Position numbers and translations under genes: made by a program. From Nanobdellota archaeon (GTDB lineage Archaea; Nanobdellota; Nanobdellia; SCGC-AAA011-G17; JAFCDX01), in assembly GCA_018816585.1 (NCBI GenBank), contig JAHIVQ010000010.1, forward strand, positions 1 to 7,471: DNA of 7,471 nucleotides, given 5' to 3'. Position 1 is the stretch's first letter; each line of letters starts with the position of its first letter. The notes under the pieces were generated by a model. That model saw only the letters and a program-made list of their open reading frames with translations, made no database searches and was not told the origin of the DNA. Positions 1-3,232 of this stretch are shown one piece after another.

Positions 1-80
1 AATGTAGTAAAAAAGGCAAGTATAATTACTCCGGCTATAATTACAAAAGCCCAATTAAATTGCATCTGTGCTTTTTTCAT
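1..80 (-). CDS. Membrane-anchored pilin-like protein, N-terminal fragment
   Basis: Only the first 26 codons are in the window, and the frame is open to the left edge. Reading from the ATG at 80-78, the protein begins MKKAQMQFNWAFVIIAGVII. This is a short basic start, the tripeptide KAQ, then one long hydrophobic helix. The arrangement resembles the archaeal class III (pilin-like) signal peptide, where cleavage follows the residue before Gln. I also remember this exact style of start (MKK-G/A-QMQFNW) from uncharacterised secreted proteins of DPANN archaea. The protein is probably anchored in the membrane with its bulk outside. The gene is divergent from the phosphatase-like gene at 127, with 46 bp between the two starts. 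The function of the main body cannot be judged from this fragment. The reading frame and start are fairly certain; pilin-type processing is inferred. Confidence 0.75.
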   Translation of the reverse strand, partial: MKKAQMQFNWAFVIIAGVIILAFFTT

Positions 81-126
81 ATATTTAAATAGAAAAATTT
101 ATATCTTTAAATACTTTAGTATCATT
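81..126. promoter_or_regulatory. Divergent promoter region with TATA-like boxes
   Basis: This 46-bp spacer is almost pure A/T. On the plus strand TTTATATC (98-105) is centred about 26 nt upstream of the ATG at 127, the distance expected for an archaeal TATA box driving a leaderless or nearly leaderless transcript. On the minus strand TTTAAAGATAT (110-100) lies about 25 nt upstream of the ATG at 80 and could serve the other gene. The two boxes overlap, so the two promoters may compete. The plus-strand box is the better supported. Confidence 0.5.
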
Positions 127-432
127 ATGAAATTATTATTTATATGCAACCAAAACAAGAATAGAAGCAAGACTGCAGAAATGCTGTTCAAAAATAAATA
201 TGAAACAAAATCTGCCGGATTGTATAATGAAAAACCATTAAATAAAAGACAATTATCCTGGGCAGACCTTGTTGTAGTAATGGACGATTCTCAAAGAAAT
301 GAAATATCAAAAAGATTTCCAGAATTATACTTAAAAAAACGTATTATCTCCCTAAATATTAATGATATTTATAAATATAATCAAAAAGAATTAATAGACG
401 AGTTAAAAACAAAGTTTAATGAATTAGTTTAA
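127..432 (+). CDS. Small low-molecular-weight protein tyrosine phosphatase-like protein
   Basis: The 101-residue protein starts MKLLFICNQNKNRSKTAE, which contains the phosphatase P-loop C-x5-R-S. Cys7 would be the nucleophile, Arg13 the phosphate-binding residue and Ser14 the following Ser/Thr. It continues with SAG at residues 29-31 and ADLVVVMD at 46-53, both typical of the LMW-PTP fold. The late Asp80 in NDIY sits where the general acid is expected. At about 100 residues it is much shorter than classical LMW-PTPs (about 150) and matches the short predicted-phosphatase group I know as COG4551. It probably removes phosphate from tyrosine or a small phospho-substrate in the cytoplasm. There is no Shine-Dalgarno sequence, but a TATA box lies at leaderless distance. 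Its last 9 bases overlap the convergent 59-residue gene. The family call is good; the substrate is unknown. Confidence 0.8.
   Translation: MKLLFICNQNKNRSKTAEMLFKNKYETKSAGLYNEKPLNKRQLSWADLVVVMDDSQRNEISKRFPELYLKKRIISLNINDIYKYNQKELIDELKTKFNELV
333..339 (-). terminator. T7 tract, possible terminator of the four-gene NTase operon
   Basis: A run of seven A on the plus strand (T7 on the minus strand) lies about 85 nt past the TAA at 424, inside the convergent phosphatase gene. It is a candidate archaeal U-tract terminator, supported only by composition and position. Confidence 0.25.
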
Positions 433-603
433 CCATTCATCAAATTGTTTCTTTGCCTCTTCTTTGGTTTTAAACATTTTTGTTTCTGATACTGAAAGTT
501 TTGGTATCCTCCTTGTCACTTTAAATTTAATTCCTATATCATCTTTCAATTCTATGATAGAAACTTCCCAATTTTCATAAAAATCTTTTTTTATTTCTTT
601 CAT
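424..603 (-). CDS. Small hypothetical protein (59 aa), last gene of the NTase operon
   Basis: The ATG at 603-601 opens a 59-residue frame ending at TAA 426-424. The protein begins MKEIKKDFYENWEVS and ends KKQFDEWLN. It is charged, with no hydrophobic segment. It looks like a few beta strands (residues 12-40, including IKFKVTRR) followed by a helix (TKEEAKKQFDEW, 46-57), so it should be a small soluble cytoplasmic protein. I do not recognise a family. Support for its reality comes from context: its start overlaps the stop of the upstream gene in an ATGA, as in the other junctions of this operon, and it fills a stretch that would otherwise be empty. Its 3' end overlaps the convergent phosphatase gene by 9 bases. 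It could be a regulatory or antitoxin-like partner, but nothing in the sequence proves that. Confidence 0.65.
   Translation of the reverse strand: MKEIKKDFYENWEVSIIELKDDIGIKFKVTRRIPKLSVSETKMFKTKEEAKKQFDEWLN
586..592 (+). terminator. T7 tract, possible terminator of the phosphatase-like gene
   Basis: Seven consecutive T on the plus strand lie about 155 nt past the phosphatase stop, inside the 5' end of the convergent 59-residue gene. A shorter T5 occurs at 477-481. These are weak candidates, based on composition only. Confidence 0.2.
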
Positions 604-1085
604 TTTATCTCAACTTCAGAATATAAACCCTTATTTTCAAATATCAAGCTTAAACCTGAAAAAGGTTCTTGCTTGCATTGTATTCCATTTTTTGCCTTAA
701 CATTTTCAATATTATAAGCCTTAAGTTCATTTTCCACACCTATATACATATTAGAATCTTTTAGTTTAGACAAGCTTGAAATCTCCTGAAGCAATTTTGA
801 ATCTTTTATAATTGAAAAATCAATATTTTCCTTGGGATTTAAAAAACATATTATCTTTGTACCTAATGGATTGTATAAATCTATTTTTGTTAAACTTCCT
901 GTACCAAGATCAAAATTCTTTTGCGCGCCATTATTAACATCTGTAATAAATCTTGCAAGATCAACTTGCGAACCTATTGTTTTAGTATAACCTATTGCCT
1001 TCATTCCAAGAAATAAAATTACTGCTGTAACAATTATTGCAAATATATAAAAGAAAATTTGTTCTGTTTGAGCTTTTTTATTTAT
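600..1085 (-). CDS. Pilin-like membrane-anchored protein with apparent ATA start
   Basis: Read from an ATA at 1085-1083, the protein is 161 residues and begins (M)NKKAQTEQIFFYIFAIIV. That is a basic start, KAQ, then a hydrophobic helix to about residue 31, with a soluble domain of about 130 residues behind it. The pattern matches a class III-like signal peptide and the common DPANN opening MNKK-G/A-Q...EQIF.YIFA. Two cysteines (in IICFLN and IQCKQ) could pair outside the cell. No ATG, GTG or TTG lies at this boundary. The nearest in-frame ATG (1199) would add a basic 38-residue extension overlapping the previous gene by 118 bases. The ATA forms an ATAA overlap with that gene's stop, parallel to the ATGA overlaps at the other two junctions. 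The protein's function is unknown. It differs from its operon partners in being membrane-bound. Confidence 0.75.
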   Translation of the reverse strand: MNKKAQTEQIFFYIFAIIVTAVILFLGMKAIGYTKTIGSQVDLARFITDVNNGAQKNFDLGTGSLTKIDLYNPLGTKIICFLNPKENIDFSIIKDSKLLQEISSLSKLKDSNMYIGVENELKAYNIENVKAKNGIQCKQEPFSGLSLIFENKGLYSEVEIK

Positions 1086-1270
1086 TTTCTTAATAGTTTT
1101 AATTTTTCCCTTCCCTCTTTTGTTTTTGATAATCTTGAATAAAATCTGTTTGCGATTATTATCTGCGAATCTACTAAATTCTTGATATGAGGTTTCCATA
1201 CACTTATAGGATTTTCCTTAACAAAATTAGCCCATTTTTCAATGAATTCATCATGTGTTCTATCTCTCAT
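1082..1270 (-). CDS. Small helical protein (62 aa) encoded with the NTase
   Basis: This soluble 62-residue protein starts MRDRTHDEFIEKWANFVKEN and ends TKEGREKLKLLRK. It appears all-helical, strongly charged and without Cys. It contains conserved-looking THDEF (5-9), W13, W25, DSQIIIANRFY (34-44) and KTKEGREK (49-56). I have seen similar short proteins (THxEF...W...FV...NP...W, ending SKTxEGREK) in archaea but know no assigned function. The start is fixed by an ATGA overlap with the upstream NTase stop, and its own stop overlaps the ATA start of the pilin-like gene. Being encoded immediately after, and coupled to, a toxin-like nucleotidyltransferase makes it a candidate partner or neutralising protein. 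That role is inferred. The gene call itself is well supported by reading frame and spacing. Confidence 0.75.
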   Translation of the reverse strand: MRDRTHDEFIEKWANFVKENPISVWKPHIKNLVDSQIIIANRFYSRLSKTKEGREKLKLLRK

Positions 1271-1830
1271 TTTAATCTTAATCTCCTTATTTCTTTTTTA
1301 ATCTTATTAATCTCATCTTCATCTAAATTATTAGAATAGACTATTCTTAAATGTTTTGCGTCTTCCATATCTTTTTGTGATTTTAATAATTCCTCTTTAA
1401 AGGCAATATTCATTTCTATAGATGAAAAATATAAATCCAATCCCGTTAAAGGAAATTTCTTTCTTGTCTTTAATTGATAATTATCTAATGAATCTTTGGC
1501 AAACTTTAATTCTATTTCTGGAATAGGATTGTTTTTTCTTGTATACCTCACACTTAAATTAGAATTAAGATAATCATCAAATATCACATTTGGATTATTA
1601 GATTGTATACATTCAAAATTATTTTTATCCAACTGTTTATGCAACAAAATAAATTCTGGCTTATCCATTCTTTCAATGATAATATCTATATCTTCAGTTC
1701 CTCTTGCCCTACCATGCGCAATTGCAACGAAACCAGAAACTACTATATATTTGGTAAATTTATCAATTATCTTTACAAAATCAACTACAAATTTATCAAG
1801 TATAGTTCTGTCATCAACTTCTCTTTTCAT
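1267..1830 (-). CDS. AbiEii/DUF6036-like nucleotidyltransferase, putative toxin
   Basis: The 187-residue protein belongs to the pol-beta-type nucleotidyltransferase fold. SGFVAIAHGRARGTEDIDI (32-50) gives the nucleotide-binding loop and two metal-binding aspartates, Asp47 and Asp49. PEIELKF (104-110) supplies a third carboxylate, Glu105 or Glu107. KDMEDAKHL (153-161) is the helical motif usual in AbiEii-like and related NTases. Such enzymes transfer a nucleotide to RNA (for example tRNA ends) or protein, and several are toxins of type IV or MenAT-like systems. It is cytoplasmic with no membrane segment. The ATG at 1830 lies 27 nt downstream of a TATA box and has no ribosome-binding site, so it is probably leaderless. 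It is the first gene of a four-gene coupled operon, followed by a 62-residue candidate partner. The fold is confident; toxin activity is inferred. Confidence 0.82.
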   Translation of the reverse strand: MKREVDDRTILDKFVVDFVKIIDKFTKYIVVSGFVAIAHGRARGTEDIDIIIERMDKPEFILLHKQLDKNNFECIQSNNPNVIFDDYLNSNLSVRYTRKNNPIPEIELKFAKDSLDNYQLKTRKKFPLTGLDLYFSSIEMNIAFKEELLKSQKDMEDAKHLRIVYSNNLDEDEINKIKKEIRRLRLK

Positions 1831-1849
1831 TTAATCAAAGAAGTTAATA

Positions 1850-1862
1850 TTTTATATAAACA
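1850..1862 (-). promoter_or_regulatory. TATA box of the NTase operon
   Basis: On the minus strand GTTTATATAAAAT (core TTTATATA at 1860-1853) is centred about 27 nt upstream of the ATG at 1830. This is the canonical archaeal TATA position for a leaderless mRNA, and no Shine-Dalgarno sequence precedes the ATG. Confidence 0.6.
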
Positions 1863-1887
1863 TTTCTGTTCAATATAATTAAAATAG

Positions 1888-1906
1888 AAAGGTTTAAATA
1901 TTTAAA
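1888..1906 (+). promoter_or_regulatory. BRE/TATA promoter of the ribbon-helix-helix gene
   Basis: AAAGG (1888-1892) followed by TTTAAATATTTAAA (1893-1906) resembles an archaeal BRE-plus-TATA element. Its core lies about 25-34 nt upstream of the TTG at 1931, so the transcript would have little or no leader. It is divergent from the NTase promoter about 40 bp away. Confidence 0.55.
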
Positions 1907-1930
1907 CAGATTACACATATCAAACATAAA

Positions 1931-2146
1931 TTGGTAAGCATAACACTAGCAGTTCCAGAAGAGCTGAAGAAAGAAATGGATAATTTTCCTGAAATGAATT
2001 GGAGTGCAATAGCAAGAGAAGCAATAAAGCAAAGATTAACCATGCTATATAAATTTAAAGAATTTACTAAGAATAGCAAAATGACAGAAAAAGATGCGTT
2101 AGAGCTGGGAAAAAAGATAAATAAAGCTGTTGCAAAAAAGATATAA
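1931..2146 (+). CDS. Ribbon-helix-helix antitoxin-like DNA-binding protein (VapB-like), TTG start
   Basis: The 71-residue protein starts (M)VSITLAVPEELKKEMDNF, a DNA-contacting beta strand followed by helix 1 of a ribbon-helix-helix fold. WSAIAREAIKQRL (24-36) is helix 2. The acidic/basic tail, including MTEKDALELGKKI, is typical of archaeal VapB-type antitoxins, whose tail binds a PIN-domain toxin. No ATG or GTG exists near the start; the TTG at 1931 puts the ribbon strand exactly at the N-terminus as the family expects. A TATA box lies upstream and no ribosome-binding site is present, so the message is probably leaderless. The usual downstream vapC gene is missing: after a 74-nt spacer comes an unrelated HEPN gene. 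It may be a stranded antitoxin, a free-standing regulator or a regulator of its neighbours. The fold call is strong; the partner is unknown. Confidence 0.82.
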   Translation: MVSITLAVPEELKKEMDNFPEMNWSAIAREAIKQRLTMLYKFKEFTKNSKMTEKDALELGKKINKAVAKKI

Positions 2147-2171
2147 TAACTAATTAGTATATATTTTTATA

Positions 2172-2209
2172 TGATAGTAGCTATCGAAATATTTATATAG
2201 TAGCTATCA
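2172..2209. promoter_or_regulatory. Twin-repeat operator around the HEPN/NTase promoter
   Basis: The 12-mer ATAGTAGCTATC occurs twice, at 2174-2185 and 2197-2208, 23 bp apart (about two helical turns). Each copy contains the palindrome TAGCTA and near-symmetric arms (GATAG and CTATC around TAG in the first copy). The outer ends TGATAG (2172-2177) and CTATCA (2204-2209) are inverted repeats. The TATA-like stretch sits between the copies. Such an arrangement would let a dimeric repressor block TBP/TFB and the start site. Which protein binds is unknown. The promoter of the nearby ribbon-helix-helix gene has no such copy, which argues against simple autoregulation by that protein. Confidence 0.6.
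2187..2199 (+). promoter_or_regulatory. TATA box of the HEPN/NTase operon
   Basis: AAATATTTATATA (2187-2199) has its ATTTATATA core (2191-2199) centred about 26 nt upstream of the ATG at 2221, consistent with a leaderless transcript. It is flanked on both sides by the TAGCTATC-containing repeats. Confidence 0.6.
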
Positions 2210-2220
2210 TAATAAAATCT

Positions 2221-2631
2221 ATGAACATTGAGTCGCATCTGAAAAATTTAAAAGAAAGTTTAGAAGAGATAGAGAATAGTATAAAAATAGGAATTGAGCG
2301 CAGGCAGAGAACAATAGGATTTCATACATCTGTAGCAGGCTGTGATATGCTGGAAATTTTATTGCATAAATTAAATCTCATAGATTCTGGCTTTGCTGTA
2401 AAGCACGACTGGTTCAATTCTAAAAGAAAGATAGCAGAAAAGATAAATATTGATTTTCCAAAAAAGAATGATATATTAGATATTATGTATGAAATTGAAA
2501 CTAATAGAAATTTATTATGTTATGGAAAAATAAGGGACAAAGAAATTGCAAATAAAGTGATTTTTCTCTTTAATAAATTAAAAAAGATATTTATGGAGGC
2601 AGGATTGGATGAAATTGAAAAATTCTATTAG
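2221..2631 (+). CDS. HEPN-domain protein paired with MNT nucleotidyltransferase
   Basis: This 136-residue all-alpha protein lies directly upstream of and overlaps an MNT-type NTase gene by 23 bases, the usual gene pair of HEPN/MNT systems. In the family pattern I remember, IERRQRTIGFHTS (25-37) is followed by DMLEILLHKL (42-51), KHDWFNS (61-67) and ETNRNLLCYGK (93-103). The last segment corresponds to the HEPN R-x4-6-H motif, but the expected His is Tyr: Arg96, then four residues, then Tyr101. Another possible Arg/His pair (Arg28 or Arg30 with His35) lies in the N-terminal helix. HEPN proteins can be RNases, or toxins silenced when their MNT partner attaches nucleotides to this motif. With the His lost, this one may be a structural or substrate partner of the NTase. 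There is no ribosome-binding site; a TATA box sits at leaderless distance. The family call is moderate to good. Confidence 0.72.
   Translation: MNIESHLKNLKESLEEIENSIKIGIERRQRTIGFHTSVAGCDMLEILLHKLNLIDSGFAVKHDWFNSKRKIAEKINIDFPKKNDILDIMYEIETNRNLLCYGKIRDKEIANKVIFLFNKLKKIFMEAGLDEIEKFY
2595..2599 (+). promoter_or_regulatory. Strong Shine-Dalgarno site for the MNT NTase gene
   Basis: GGAGG lies 9 nt before the ATG at 2609, inside the 3' end of the HEPN gene. It fixes the NTase start and allows internal re-initiation in an otherwise leaderless mRNA. First genes of transcripts in this window lack such sites. Confidence 0.75.
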
Positions 2632-3232
2632 GGCATTAGCATATTCATTTATCTCTTATATACTGGAAAAAATAGAATTTGACAGGATGAACAAGATAAT
2701 CCTATTTGGATCTGTAGCCAGAGGAGATGCAGATGAAGAAAGTGATATTGATATATTTATAGACACTAATGATAAAAATTTAAAGGGTGAAATAACAGAT
2801 CTGACTAATAGTTTTTATAACAGCACAATATATAAGGATTATTGGTTGCTATTAGGCGTAAAAAATGAAGTTAAGTGCATTGTCAGCAAACTGGATGAAT
2901 GGCAATTAAATAGAAGTATAATAAGCGAGGGAATAACATTATTTGATAAAACAGTCAGCAAAATAAATGGAAAATTTTTTGCTATGTTTAAAATAAGCAT
3001 AAAGGGAGAGGCAAAAAGAAAATTAAAATTATGGCGTATGTTATATGGCTATAATCAAAAGGTAGGCAAGAAAATTTATTCTTCAGAAGGATTGATTAAA
3101 AAGTATAATGGAAAAAAAATATCGCAGGGAGTTTTTATAATTCCACTATCTAAAAGTCAGACCATTATGAGTTTGCTAAGAAAAGAAAAAATAAAATATA
3201 GTATAATTGAATTTTGCAGTGATATGATTTAA
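2609..3232 (+). CDS. MNT-type nucleotidyltransferase with extra C-terminal domain
   Basis: The 207-residue protein carries the minimal-nucleotidyltransferase signature GSVARGDADEESDIDIFID (34-52). The glycine-serine pair is followed by the two metal-binding aspartates Asp46 and Asp48, and Glu87 in NEVKC is the likely third carboxylate. In HEPN/MNT systems this enzyme transfers nucleotides, usually AMP, onto its HEPN partner, or acts on RNA. Residues 1-115 make up the NTase proper. Residues 122-207 (from KFFAMFKISIKG) form an additional, basic, mixed alpha/beta domain that minimal MNT proteins of about 100 residues lack. I recall similar tails on archaeal NTases but know no function; nucleic-acid binding is plausible from the Lys/Arg content. 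The start is fixed by GGAGG 9 nt upstream. It overlaps the HEPN gene by 23 bases and shares TTAA at its stop with the convergent large gene. Confidence 0.85.
   Translation: MKLKNSIRALAYSFISYILEKIEFDRMNKIILFGSVARGDADEESDIDIFIDTNDKNLKGEITDLTNSFYNSTIYKDYWLLLGVKNEVKCIVSKLDEWQLNRSIISEGITLFDKTVSKINGKFFAMFKISIKGEAKRKLKLWRMLYGYNQKVGKKIYSSEGLIKKYNGKKISQGVFIIPLSKSQTIMSLLRKEKIKYSIIEFCSDMI
3179..3200 (-). terminator. T-rich tract, possible terminator of the export operon
   Basis: On the minus strand, about 30-50 nt past the stop of the large secreted-protein gene, the sequence runs TATTTTATTTTTTCTTTT. Archaeal termination commonly uses such T tracts. The tract lies inside the 3' end of the convergent NTase gene because there is no spacer between the two genes. 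It is only compositional evidence in an AT-rich genome. Confidence 0.3.

Noticed and set aside
1086..1199. Upstream ATG at 1199 as start of the pilin-like protein
   Set aside because: It would add a very basic 38-residue extension before the KKAQ signal, overlap the 62-residue gene by 118 bases and break the 4-base overlap pattern. An ATT at 1103 behind a GAGGG-like stretch was also considered, but fits the family start less well.
1603..1878. 91-codon plus-strand open frame
   Set aside because: It is antisense to the AbiEii-like NTase and its promoter. The Phe/Ile/Tyr-rich product reflects AT-rich reverse sequence.
1894..2079. 61-codon minus-strand open frame
   Set aside because: It is antisense to the ribbon-helix-helix gene, whose fold is clear; this frame has no supporting signal.
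2172..2209. CRISPR or transposon end repeat
   Set aside because: There are only two short copies with no spacers of uniform length and no neighbouring cas or transposase gene. The position around a TATA box fits an operator better.
2147..2220. Possible remnant of a PIN toxin gene after the ribbon-helix-helix gene
   Set aside because: The 74-bp spacer is explained by a promoter and operator repeats. No PIN-like residues can be read in any frame.
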